A stretch of 64,000 nucleotides of DNA, taken from assembly GCF_014066305.1 (NCBI RefSeq), contig NW_023501069.1, forward strand, positions 91,001 through 155,000, in the 5' to 3' direction. Position 1 is the first letter of the stretch. Every line of letters begins with the position of its first letter. Below are positions 47,596-59,419 of this stretch, piece by piece. Origin of the DNA: Letharia columbiana. Its lineage: Eukaryota; Ascomycota; Lecanoromycetes; Lecanorales; Parmeliaceae. The translations under genes and the position numbers were made by a program. The notes beneath the pieces are model-generated. The model had not been told where the DNA came from and did no database searches. It saw nothing but the letters and a program-made list of their open reading frames with translations.

Positions 47596-47870
47596 TATAA
47601 GAGTGTAGTTTATTAATAATTAACTAGCGAATATAAATTATAAAAGATATAATATTATTATAGAGTTTAATAATATATTTAATAGTAGAACTAATCTCTA
47701 AAAAATATTAAAACTTCGAGATATACAAAGTAGATCTATATTCGCTAAGTTTCTAGATATATAAGATATATTATTAAAACTAAACTCTAAAAGAAACTCT
47801 AATATAATATATATAATATCGGCGCCTTAGCGTAAGTAGCGTTAAGATTTATAATATATTAAGTCTAATA
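47596..47870 (-). repeat. LTR of Gypsy B (right)
   Basis: 275 bp beginning TATAAGAGTGTAGTTTATTA and ending AAGTCTAATA, matching the left LTR along its full length. Confidence 0.88.
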
Positions 47871-48610
47871 ATTTAATAGTTTTATTAATAATAATTAATA
47901 TAATAACGCTTTATAAGTTATATATAAAGAATATATTAACTAGCGTAATTAATATATAAACTTTAATATTAATCGAGTTAATAGAATTAATTATAATATT
48001 AATAAATTAAGTAATTACGTAATTTAAATTAAACTTTATAATATTATTATTTTTAAAGATATTATAATTTTAATTATATTATTTATAATATAAATTATAT
48101 AGAGAATCTAAGCCTAAGTAAAAGCGATAAATCTTTTAATTTTTATCGAATTTTAGCTTCGAGAATAAGTTATTAAACTCGTTTAGAATCTTTATAAATC
48201 TATTAATATAGAATTAAGAATTATTATTATACTTCGTAAGAGTAACGTTATTTATCTTTTTAAATATAAAATTAAGAATATCTAAGTCTCGAGATTTAAA
48301 CTTATTTAGAGTCTCTTAAACTTCTTTAATATTAATATTATTTTTAATTTTAGAATACGAGTTTTTTTTATAGCGTAATTTTAGTATAATATAGATTTAA
48401 TCTTATATCTATAATTAGCTATTAATTTAAACTTCGATAATAATAATATTAATAATTAGTTTTATATAATCTTTTTTAATATAGCGCTATAGTCGAAGTA
48501 GCTTTAATTTATTCTTAATTTATTACTTTTAGATTTAATAGTTAAAGATATTTTTAAGCTTATTAATATTATCGAGATAATTTAAGAAAATTAAGATTTT
48601 AGATTTCTTA

Positions 48611-48904
48611 TTAGAGATACTATATAAGAAGTATACTATTACGAGCGTACTCTTAATATATTACTTAGTTCTATAACCTAGCGAGCCTTAGCGAAGATAT
48701 CTTCTATTATATTATACCTTCTTTCTATATATATAATTCGATAGTCTTATTATTCTAGTTCTATCTTATCTATACTAATATCGTATCTATACTAGTTCTA
48801 ATATATATATATACTTCTAAAAAGAAGTTTCACGAAGAAGAGAAAGGTATTTCTTAATTTTAATTATAATTAATTAATTAATTAAGCTAAAGCTATAAAC
48901 GTTC
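48611..48904. repeat. unassigned AT-rich sequence right of Copia copy 1
   Basis: About 290 bp where homology to Copia copy 2 has stopped. It contains many TCTAT/ATATAT words and could be an LTR of a related element, but I found no partner. Confidence 0.35.
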
Positions 48905-49045
48905 TTAAAAAAAGAAAAGAAAGCGATATATTAAGTTACGCTAGTAAGGTTTCTCGAAATAACTCGAAGAAAGGAAAGAAAGCGATATGCCAAGTCACGC
49001 TAGTAAGGTTTCTCGAAGTAAGAAAAGAAAGCGATATGCTAAGTT
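48905..49045. repeat. tandem repeat, three units of about 49-59 bp
   Basis: The word AAAGAAAGCGATATGCCAAG (or close variant) followed by CACGCTAGTAAGGTTTCTCG occurs with GCGATAT at about 48,923, 48,982 and 49,031. The third unit is cut short. The second and third units keep CA and TG dinucleotides, unlike the flanks. Confidence 0.8.
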
Positions 49046-49046
49046 C

Positions 49047-49580
49047 TCACGCTATGTCGGGAACGTAACAGTTGCCCTTCCTCGTGAAAAGCCTTATCGT
49101 CCTCGGGCTTTTCCTTATCTCGTAAAGATTTAGATATAAAAGTGTAGGAAAAAGGTGTGCGGGTTCTAAAGGAAGGTATGTGCTTTCCTTCGTGAGAGTA
49201 TCGCGGTAAGGCCTGCTGGATCTAAGGCAGAGAAAGGAAAGTATATCGGATCTGAGATACCTCAGTCGTAGCATCAGGAACGGAAAATCCTTTCTTCCAC
49301 TCTTCGAACTCTGCGGAAGGCTTTCCGTCGTCGTCGTGAACGAGTACGAAGGGTGCTAGATCTGAGGCAGAGAAAGGAAGATATATGCTTTCCTTGATAG
49401 ACGTGAAAGTATCCCGATAAGGCCTGATAAAGGTGTAGGAAAAAAGGTGTGCGGCGGATCCGAGGCAGAGAAATATACTATACCCCAGTCGTAGCATCAG
49501 GAATGAAAAATCCTTTCTTTCACTCTTCGAACTCTGCGGAAGGATTCCCGTCGTTGTCGTGAATGAATATGAAGACTATT
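49047..49580 (-). repeat. less-mutated island with 223-bp direct duplication of coding-like sequence
   Basis: Base composition is near normal here. A segment starting CAGTCGTAGCATCAGGAA and running through CTTCGAACTCTGCGGAAGG recurs at 49,263 and 49,486, an offset of 223 bp. On the minus strand both copies read as the same short peptide (HDDDGKPSAEFEEWKKGF; the second copy has a stop at the Trp). It seems to be a fragment of a real coding sequence, of unknown family, duplicated in tandem. No complete gene. Confidence 0.65.
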
Positions 49581-51559
49581 AGATCTAGGTATTTTTTAGC
49601 GAAGGCTTTTTATATAGTATTTAAGGTATTAAAAATCTCATCTAATAATAGCTTATTAATACTTTAATATTTCTTAATACTCTCGATATTAGTTTTCTTA
49701 TCTTTAACTTACTTATAATTTTAATTTAAGAAAGATAAAAGTTTTATAGCGTCTTTAATAAGTTTTATTACGCTTTTATACTATACTAGAAATAAAGTAA
49801 TTATCTTATAAATTCTTTTTATCGTCGTTAAAAGTGCTATTAGCTTTTCTTATATTCTTAAAAAAGTATTTTTTAATAAGTTAATCTTCTTCTTTATATG
49901 AGCGTAATTATTATAAATATCTACTTTCTTAACTTCTAAATCTAAATTTAAATTCTCGAAGACGAATGGCTAGTAAATCGATTTTTTCTTAATTATCACC
50001 TTATTACTTAAGTTCTTAAATTTCGATTTTTTAGAGTTTAATTTTTCGATAATCTTTTTTAAAAAGTTAGCTTCGATTATAGTATTCTCTATTATAGACC
50101 TAGTCTTATAAATAATCTTATCTTTTTTAAATTATTTCATATTAGCGATTAACGATAATATTATTTATTTCTTAATCTTTAATAAAGTATTCTTAAATTT
50201 TTTTAAGAAATCTATCTTCTTTATAGCGACTTTCTTTATCTTTTTAAAGTTATATTTAAAGTTCTAAATAAAATAGAGATATTCTTAGTAGAGATTATAG
50301 TTATTATACTTTATAATATTAATATAATCGCTAATATCTCGAGAATAATTTTTTTTTCTTTATTTCTATATAACTATTAGATCTCGAATATAACCTTATA
50401 ATATTACTTAATTTTATTATTATCTTTTATATTTATTTTTATTAATTAATCTTTTATAATTATTTTTATTAATTAATCTTTTATAATATAATTCTAATAT
50501 AGATATTTACTCGCGAAGATTTAAGATTAATATTAATATCGCTAAGATTTAATAAAGTTTCGCGTTTTTACTATTTTAGTAATTTAAGTATCTAAAAAAT
50601 TTATATAGCGAAAAAAAGTATTAATATCTTTAATTACTTTTTTAATAAAAATAGTCTTATTTTAATAATAGTCTTTATTTTTAAATAGATCTTTTATCTA
50701 ATATAAGATTAGCTTAAATTTTAAAATAAGAGATATTCTTAAGTAATAAATTACGAAATTAAGAAAGTTATTTAAATTTTCGTAGTAAAGATTTAATAGA
50801 TATATAAAAAAGCCTCGCTATAAATAGAGATAATAAGAATCCTAATCGTAAAGTGTATTTATTTAAGAATTCTTAAGTTTATAAAAGTAATTTAGATAAA
50901 TTTAAGAAGGATAATTGAGAATATATTAAAGTAGACTTTTATAATTTTATTATTTCGAGAGTAAATCTTCTTTTACTTTAAATCGAATATAATTAATTAT
51001 TTTATCGAGATCTATAATACTCGATTAAAAGAATTTAAATTATTTAAATATATATTCGATTTAGTTTTAGAAGATTAGTTTTAAAATCTTAAAATTCGCT
51101 ATTTCTATTTCTTTAAATCTCGGATAAAATTATTAGAGCTTTATTTTCTTAGCGATAACTTTTAAATCGTTAAAATTATAAGAAGTCTTCTCTCGAGAAG
51201 TAGAATTACGTTCGATTATAAAGTATTAAAAGAAAAATATAATAAAATAAAGAAAAGAAATAAGGGGCTAGTTAAGTTACTTTACTTCGCGATTATAAGT
51301 TATAAAGTCTTTTAAAATTCTTTAAAATTTTGAGATTCTTAAAATTTTCGAATTTGAGCTTCTATATAATAATATATTAGAAAATACGAGTTAATAAAGT
51401 AAATTATATTTATAATCTAGCGATTTAATAAAGTTTAAGAATTATACTTTATTTAATATCTAGCTTAATAATATATTAATAGTATAAAAAATAATTTTTA
51501 TACTATAAACTTACGTAGAATTCTAAGATTTCCTCTTTCGATATTCCCTTTATAAGCGT
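49581..51559. repeat. unassigned RIP-degraded sequence
   Basis: About 2 kb, AT-rich, with no recognised LTR. Parts read protein-like once stops are ignored (plus strand about 50,960-51,300), but I cannot assign a family. The lower-coordinate end of Gypsy C should lie somewhere in here. Confidence 0.4.
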
Positions 51560-52327
51560 TTCTCATATTTTAAATTATAGTTATATATTAAATTTTTTAT
51601 ATTCTCTAAATCTTCTATCTTATATTATATATTATAAGTCTTTCTCTAATCTTTTTATTTTATTAAATACTTTATAATATCTTTTTTATCTTTATTTTCT
51701 TAATTTAAATATCGATTAATATATTAATTTATTAATTTCTAAATCTTTTAGTAATTCTTAATTATTAACTTCTTCTAATCGAATATAAAAATTTATTCTT
51801 TCTTATAAGATTAGTAATAAAAATCTTTATTTTTAAGTATAGACTTAAGTATTATAATTAAGATAATAAAGTAAATCTTTTAAATAGTTAAGAGATTAAG
51901 TTTATAGATTAAATTTTTAACTTACTTAAAAATAGTAAAAGATTTAACCCTTTAATTTAAAAGTTTTATATTCTTAAATTTAAGAAGATAATATTCTCTA
52001 TAGAGCTTAATAAAAGCTTTATCCTCTTTCTCTATAATTAAAACTTTATACTTTAAATTATATTTAAATTTTATATTAATTATTATAAAAGTTAAAGTAT
52101 CTAAAGCTTTTTATTAATATCGAATATAATTATTTATAATATCTATCTAATTTTTTACTAAGATATTTATTATATTAAATCTATCGTTATATTTTATACT
52201 ATAAATAATCTTATTAAAAGTCTTTTCTATCGATATATTTATAGAGTTATTAAAACTATCTCTAAGATATATAAAGAATTTATCTTAGAAATTATTAAGA
52301 ATATAAGAAATATAAAATCTTAAAGTA
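51560..52327 (-). mobile_element. Ty3/Gypsy element C, 3' part: end of integrase
   Basis: Read on the minus strand from 52,327 downward it continues the integrase interrupted at 59,420: DKFFIYLRDSFNNSI, then KAFIKLYREYYLLKFKN and LN*RVKSFTIFK, the conserved C-terminal integrase/GPF-Y-like region of Gypsy elements, then KLNLL-type sequence. Stops are RIP-type. The lower boundary is not defined. Confidence 0.8.
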
Positions 52328-52479
52328 TATTAAAATATGAAGGTAGGATATTTAGTTATATTAACTATAGAGTTCTATAAAAGAAAAGAGCGACTTAATA
52401 CGGGCGCGCTAAGGCGTATCACGTGACGTAATTATATAATCGCTAAGACGCCAAGCGTTACGTAATTCAAATTTTAATA
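52328..52479 (-). repeat. LTR of Copia copy 2 (left)
   Basis: 152 bp starting TATTAAAATATGAAGGTAGG, the least mutated of the three Copia LTRs; it still has ATCACGTGACGTAATT. It ends at ATTTTAATA, where similarity to the right LTR stops. Confidence 0.9.
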
Positions 52480-55400
52480 CTCTTCTTCGCACGTATTCTT
52501 TTATAAGCGAAACTTAATAGATATGAAGTTTAATACTAACGATGTTAAAATCGAGTAAATAAGATAAGACTAGCGTCGAATAGTAAGAGTAAATCAGTAT
52601 CGAATAGTTAAGATGAGTTAGTGCCGGGTATTTAGCGTGAAAAATACACCTCTCATACCCCTACCCCCCATACGAACGAAATTAAAAAATACGAGATTTA
52701 AAGTTTACGACGTCTAGAATAGGATAGATAAAGTGAAAAGTCGAAATTTAAAAACGACTATATTAAACTATAGCCCGTACTTAAATTCCACTTTTTGTCA
52801 AAAAGCGGTTTTTTGAAAATTTTATTTCCAGGCCATCTAGTGCACACCAAAAATCGATTGATTCGAGGCCGAAGGATATTTATGGGGGTGACTGAAATAA
52901 TTAGAAGAAATCCTTCTAGCTATATATCGCCGGCTGTAAGGCTTCTATGAGAGTTATTTCAGGTAATTAATTCTTAATAATAGTGACTACGATAGCGGCA
53001 ATTTAAAGATATAATATCTAAGACATTAATAACGAATAGATATAAGTTCTCTAAAAGAGTTCTAGAAGTTTTAATAACGATAGTGGTAATAGCGCTAAAG
53101 AAATAGCTGTTTTAATATAAAATAGCGAGTTCGTAGAGTGCTAAGCTTAATATAGCGACTTAATAGATGACTTAGATCGATTACTTATAATGCGAGAATT
53201 AATAAAATAACTTCTCTAAAGTAGGCGGCTTTCTTATATTAAGACTATTAAACTATAATTATAGACGATATTTTAGTCTAATAAGTTAATAAAAACTCTT
53301 AAACTTATTTTTATAGAGGGTCTTAGTAAGATTATTAACTACCTATTAATCGATAAAGACGTATTCTAGAGCGACGTTCTTAGTAATAACTTATTTTTAT
53401 ATATAGTAATATTAAATATTAATATATTTAATATAAGTATAGAATTAAGAGTTTTTAGCTAATATCATAGCGTCTTAATTATTATAAAAGATAATTATTA
53501 TTTACGCTTATTTATTACTAAGATTAAACTAATCTAGAAAATCGCGTAGTTAAACTACTTTCTTAATAATCTATATTTAATCAATATATTTAACCTTATA
53601 GATCGAGAGCGTTATAATGAATTATCGCTTCGATAATTAATTAATAACCCCGCTATTAATATTAAATATATATCTAGATATAAAGCGATAAGTATCTTAA
53701 TTACCAACTTAATTGACGTCGATATAGCCGCTTAGAAATTTTAGATCTTCTCTAAAAATAAGTTAATAATTAACGGTTTATCTAAAATAGCGAAAGATTC
53801 GCTTAATCGCTTTTTAATAGGCTTCGTTAGAGTTCGAGCTATATCGGAATATTATTAAGACCATAAATATAATATCTAGTCTTATATTAAGCATTACGTA
53901 TATTAATAATTTTATCACTAATTAATACTCGATGCGAGAGGCTTTAAAGGCTTAAAAGTCCTCTTTAAATATCTAATATCTTTCGATATTTATAAAAGTA
54001 AGTATATCTTTAAATTCTTATATATTATACTTAGTGAGAAACTTTTTAATATATTCTATTTAATCGAGTCGAATAATATGATTAGCACGATCTCTAATAA
54101 TAGTTATATCTAGATAATAGATATATAGCTCTAAATTAGTTATTTCGAAGTAATTATTAAGCTTATCTTTAATACTCTAAATTTCTACTTTATCGAAGCT
54201 AATTAAGAGAATATTATTTATATAGATTATAATAATTATAATATCGTTAATAAAGATTAAGAAATTAGTCGTAATAAACTTAAAGTCTAATTCTTTTAGA
54301 TATATAGAGAGGGTATTATATTAGACTCTCGAGGATTACTTTAAATCGTATAGCGCCTTCTTTAGCTTATATATCTTATATTTATTATTTATTTTAAAAT
54401 CTATAAACTATATTATATAGATAATTTTCTTTATATTATTATAGAGAAAAGTGATTTTAATATTTATTTACTTTAATTCTTAATCGAGGGCTATTACTAA
54501 AGTAAAAATCGCTTTATAACTTATAAACTTAATTACGAAGGCGAAAGTCTTATTAAAATCTACGCCTTCGCGCTATTTAAAACTATAAATTATTTATCGA
54601 ACTTTATACCGCATAATCTCCTCTATAAGACCTCGCTTAAGTTTATAAATCTATTTATCATTTAAGATATACGTATTTAAGAGTAGATTTACTAAGGTTT
54701 AAGTATTATTAATTATAAGAAAGTTAACTTCTTTCTATATAGCAAGTTTCTATTTTATTTTTCGATATTTATTCATTATTATCTCTCGATAGATTTAAGA
54801 TTTAAATAGCTTAAGAGTATTAGCTTTAATTAAAAGAGCGAGTAAATCTAGCGAAAAATCGCGATAAGTTCTAAGAATTTTATATCGCTTAGATTACTCT
54901 AAGAGAGGCTATCGATTAATTATAGACTTAATTATAGATCTTACTAAGACTTATAGAGCTATCGAAGTAAATCCCGCGAGCGTATTTTCGCTTAGAGTTT
55001 CGAATAATTCCGACTCTATCCTCTCTAGATATATCTACAAAGATATTTATAGCGATATCTCTCTAACGAAGATTCGTATGATAGTAACGAATTCTCTTCT
55101 AACGACTTTAGTTAAAGTAATTACCACTTTAATAAATATTTCCTATCTTATTCTTTTCGAGGCTCTCTCCTCTAAAATTAATATTAAAGAGGCGATTAAT
55201 AGCTCGTATATAGCCTTTTCTAGCGTATCTATATAGCGCTTATTTCTATTCTTAAGTAGGTTTTAATTATTAATTTTTCTTTCTTTAGCGGAATTAAGCT
55301 TAAATAGAATAAATTTAAAAGAGATATTATTAATTTAAGTTATATTTAAATAGATCTAAATTTTATTATTTAATATTAGTATATAATAAAATCGATTAAC

Positions 55401-58400
55401 TTTATAATTAATTAAGCGCTTCTTATAGATATAATTCTTATATTTAATCTAATCGATATTTAGTAGATATATTTAATAGAAACTAGTTTATCTAATAATT
55501 CGAAGATGCGAAACATTAAATAAATAGTTTATAAAGGTCTTATAAGGAGTAACGTTTCTTCTTAATATTAATTATAGATTATATAGATAATTAGAAGTTT
55601 ACGCGAATTTCGACTAGTACTTTTATAGTAGCTCACTCTCTTTAAGTATAGCGCTAGCCTTACTTTATATTATTTAATCGAGATATTCAAATTTATCGTT
55701 TATTTAGAGGTTATTAGATATAATATCTTCTTAGATAATTTCTTTAATAAACCGAAAGGTATATATATTATAGTTGTCGTACTCGAAATTATAGTCGCTA
55801 CGAAACCTGGTATAAACGTAGTTTCTATACTCGACTTAATTTAGAAAAGACTTAAACGCCGTAAGAACTATGGGATTATTCTTATTAGAAAGTAAGAATA
55901 TAGCGAAACAAAGCGTTTTATCGTCTAGAAAGGTTACTATTTATTTATAATTATTATAAGAAATAGAGAAAGACTTTTAGAGATTACTATGAATTAGATT
56001 ATTCTCTTAGCGATCTAGCGTTATATAACGCTTATATAATTCGACTTTTATATTAGTAATACTACATAATTCGCACGCGTTTCTAGAGAGTAAAATAAAT
56101 AAATTTATTTCGATATATATTTTAACTAATTTCTTAAGGTTTTAAAATCTTAAGTAATTGTAATAAGCGTGTTATATACGTAAAGTTTCTTTATTAATTT
56201 AAGAATCTAGAGTATTAGCGAATAAGAATAAGGATTTAGATTTAGATATAGATATAGATATAGTAAACTTATTATAGATAGAAATATCTTTATTAATAAC
56301 TACTAAGTATATAAGAATCTCTATTTATATATTTAGCGTATAAAGACGGTTACACTAGCGTCTAAAAATAATATTATACTCCTTTATTTTAATATTCTCG
56401 GATATAAGCTAAAGAGAATAATTTTAATTTTCGAGTTACTCTTAAGAAATTAGATTAAAACTACTATTAGAGATATATTAAATATCTTTTATATATAGAG
56501 TTCATTTACTTTTAAGACTCTTATATTTAAGCTTAATATATCTAAAGTCGATAGCTATAGCTAAGCTATTAACTCTATTAATTAAGCGATATAATTTAAA
56601 TAAAGTAAAGATTTAAAAGATTAAGAAGTTACGAGTAATATACTAAGTGTAGATATTATTAATAAATTATAGATATAATAGTATAATGGCTATAAATATT
56701 AAAGAAGTTTAAGCTATAGTCTTTAGACCCTTTTTGATAAAGAAATAGTAGACTTAATTCTATAAGAATTAAGAATTAGCGATAAGATATATAGTATCCT
56801 CTAGATTGAAGTTAATATATATTATAAAACTATATACTATCGCTAATTAAGTATATACTATAATAATCTTAGTATTGCTAAACTAGCGATTAGTAGTAGA
56901 CTTATTAATTTAAATATTTTTATCTTTATCTTTATCACTTAAGCTAGAGAAATTATTATTATTATTACCTTTATCGTTACCTTTATTACTACGACTATCG
57001 CGATCTTCGCGATTATCGCGATCTCCTCTACTATTATTACTATTTTATTTCTTAAATTTAAGATATAGAATAGTATATTTAACGTTATTATATTAGTTCT
57101 TTTTATAGTAATTATAGTATTTATAAGTCTAAGTATAAGTATAAAAGTTATTAATATAAATCTTTTATTAAATTCTATACTTAATAGTTTCGTCGACGAT
57201 AATTAACATAATAATACTCTATAAGTTATATATAAAGAAGTTATTAATTAATATAGCTAGTATATAGACTTTAATACTAATTAAATTAGTGGAATTAATT
57301 ATAATATTAATAAATCGAGTAATCGCGTAGTTTAGATTAAACTTTACGATATCGTTATTCTTAAAAACATTATAATTTTAATTATATTATTTATAATACG
57401 AATTATATAAGAAATTTAAGCCTAAGTAAAAGCGATAGATCTTTTAATTTTTATTAAACTTTAGCTTCGAGAATAAGTTATCGAACTCGTTTAGAATCTT
57501 TACAAATCTATCGACGTAGAATTAAGAATTATTATCACACTCTATAAGAATAACGTTATTTATTTTTCTAAATATGAAATTAAGAATATTCGAGTCTCGA
57601 GATTTAAACTCATTTAGAGTCTCTTAGACTTCTTTAACATTAATCTTATTCTTAATCTTAGAATACAGGTTCTTTTTATAGCGCGATTTTAGTATAATAT
57701 AGATTTAATCTTATATTTATAGTTAATTATCGATCTAGACTTTGATAATAATAGTATTAATAATTAACTTTATATAGTTTTTTTCGATATAGCGCTATAG
57801 TCGAAGTAGCTTTAATTTATTCTTAAATTATTACTTTTAGATTTAATAGTTAGAGATACTTTTAAGCTTATTAATATTATCGAGGCAATTTAGAGAGATT
57901 AAGATTTTAAGTTTCTTAGAAGATATAATGCTTAGAGGCTTAATAAGCTCTCTTCGTTAGAGAATAAGTTAAATAAGCTAGATAAGCTCGCTCTATTAAA
58001 GCCTAAGCTTAAGAATAAAGCTTATATATTAATAAGATTTAAAGAAATAATTAAAGTAGACGATATTAACAAAATCGAATACGCTCGAAAATTAAAGAGA
58101 TCTTTATTAGAGATTAGCTCTGATAGAGACTTAGAAATTAATTATCTTAATATCGAATTAAAATTAATAAGAGAGCTTAATATATACTTACTCTCGCTAT
58201 TAAAATATCTCTCGCAATATATTAGAGATTTAAGCGTATAAGAGAAGTCTTATTAAGCTTTAAGATTAGCTCGATATAACTTAGATCTTTATTTACAAAG
58301 ATTTATTATTTATTAATACTCGAAATAGCGAATAATATTCTATTAAAAAGTTAAATAGTTAACGAATTTTAAAGATATTAAGATAATCTAAGAACGTTAT

Positions 58401-59262
58401 AACGATATAGACTTATCTCTTATACGCAAATATAATACTATATTATTAAGATTATATTAATTATCTTAGTAGTTAAAAGCTTTAATTATCTCCTTTAGAA
58501 TTAACTTAACTAGAGTTCGAAATTAAGACCGAGATTAATCGTAAGGTTATTTACTTACTATTGAAGTATTTTGCCCTTAAAGCGAGTACTCGCGTCGAGG
58601 CTTCTTTGCGACAGTAAGGGTTTCTTTCCCCTTTCGCTTTCGAGATTAAGATTCTTATTCTTTCGATTAATGTGCCTCTATTAGCGATAATTAAAAATTA
58701 CGCAATTAGCGCTAAAGCTAAAATTATTTTCTCTTAAATTATATTTCTCTTAGCGGTAGCTAAGATAGCTAGTTTTTAGTCTTTATTGCGAATATTTCGT
58801 AATTAAATAAATACGAAGTCTGAATACTCGTTATCTAATTCTTTAATATTTACGATATATAAATAAGGGCGTATTATCTCTTTATTTAACGTGTCCTATA
58901 TAGGGAAACTAATAATATTTTAGAAATCTTAGCGGTAATATAATTTGATTAATTATATAGCGACTTCGATAGTCTCAACTAGATATAATATATCTCGACT
59001 CGCTTTACGTTATCTTAGTTAAGAAGCAAAAGCGTCTAAGCGATAGCCTTTAGCCCTCAAATTATAGACGAATCATAGTTATTTAAATTTAGAATAATTA
59101 TTTTAAAATAGAAATTTTCTATATTAAGAAGGTTAATAAAGTCTTCTATAGTTATAATTATCTTTATTATAATAGATATAAATATCTAAAGATAACCGCA
59201 GCCATAGCGATAGGTTATATTATTACTAAAATAGTTATCGAGTATAGCCTGAGCTTATAATC

Positions 59263-59414
59263 TATTAAAATATAAAAATAAAATATTTAGTTATATTAAC
59301 TATAGAGTTCTATAAAAGAAAAGAGCGACTTAATATAAGCGCGCTAAGGCGTATTACGTGACGCAGTCACGTGATCGTTAAGACGCTAAGCGTTATATGA
59401 TTCGAATTTTAATA
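59263..59414 (-). repeat. LTR of Copia copy 2 (right)
   Basis: 152 bp starting TATTAAAATATAAAAATAAA, aligned to the left LTR without gaps. It contains the palindrome GTGACGCAGTCAC. Confidence 0.9.
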
Positions 59415-59419
59415 AAGTA

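Larger units (their letters stand above)
40751..47870 (-). mobile_element. Ty3/Gypsy LTR retrotransposon B (RIP-inactivated)
   Basis: 7,120 bp with 275-bp LTRs (40,751-41,025 and 47,596-47,870) and a perfect 5-bp target duplication, ATTTA, at 40,746-40,750 and 47,871-47,875. On the minus strand the reverse transcriptase is recognisable around 45,430-45,700 (KKNKRLYLYVDYRGLN and a following YGHFEY-type region) with RNase H and integrase at lower coordinates and gag/protease at higher ones. Many RIP stops. It differs from Gypsy A in LTR and pol sequence, so it is a separate family. Inserted in the gag part of Copia copy 1. Confidence 0.88.
28468..48610 (-). mobile_element. Ty1/Copia retrotransposon copy 1, split by two Gypsy insertions
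   Basis: Segments 28,468-29,320, about 36,723-40,750 and 47,871-48,610 are collinear with the complete Copia copy at 52,328-59,414. On the minus strand the middle segment holds Copia reverse transcriptase (KKALYDLK* and FIDFKINNKYKIYKL-like words around 37,850-38,050), with RNase H-side sequence at lower coordinates. Sequence around 40,500-40,700 and 47,871-48,610 corresponds to gag. Many RIP stops. Homology to copy 2 stops at about 48,610 and no second LTR was found, so the gag-side end is truncated or replaced. One segment (36,723-37,376) is reduced to A/T runs. Confidence 0.8.
52328..59414 (-). mobile_element. Ty1/Copia retrotransposon copy 2, full length (RIP-inactivated)
   Basis: 7,087 bp with 152-bp LTRs at both ends and the target duplication AAGTA at 52,323-52,327 and 59,415-59,419. 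Minus-strand order from high to low coordinate: leader, gag with a mutated zinc knuckle (TYKYYNYYKKN, about 57,120), protease/integrase, reverse transcriptase (DFNKTFAFVIKL, ITFLYNNIKKIIYII and KKALYDLK, about 54,300-54,560), RNase H. This integrase-before-RT order is that of Ty1/Copia. Coding capacity is destroyed by RIP stops. 57,900-59,262 is leader or extra sequence absent from copy 1, with a less AT-rich patch at 58,560-58,680. Confidence 0.9.

Noticed and set aside
48905..49045. Tandem units as a CRISPR array
   Set aside because: Eukaryotic context, only three uneven units, no constant spacer/repeat pattern.
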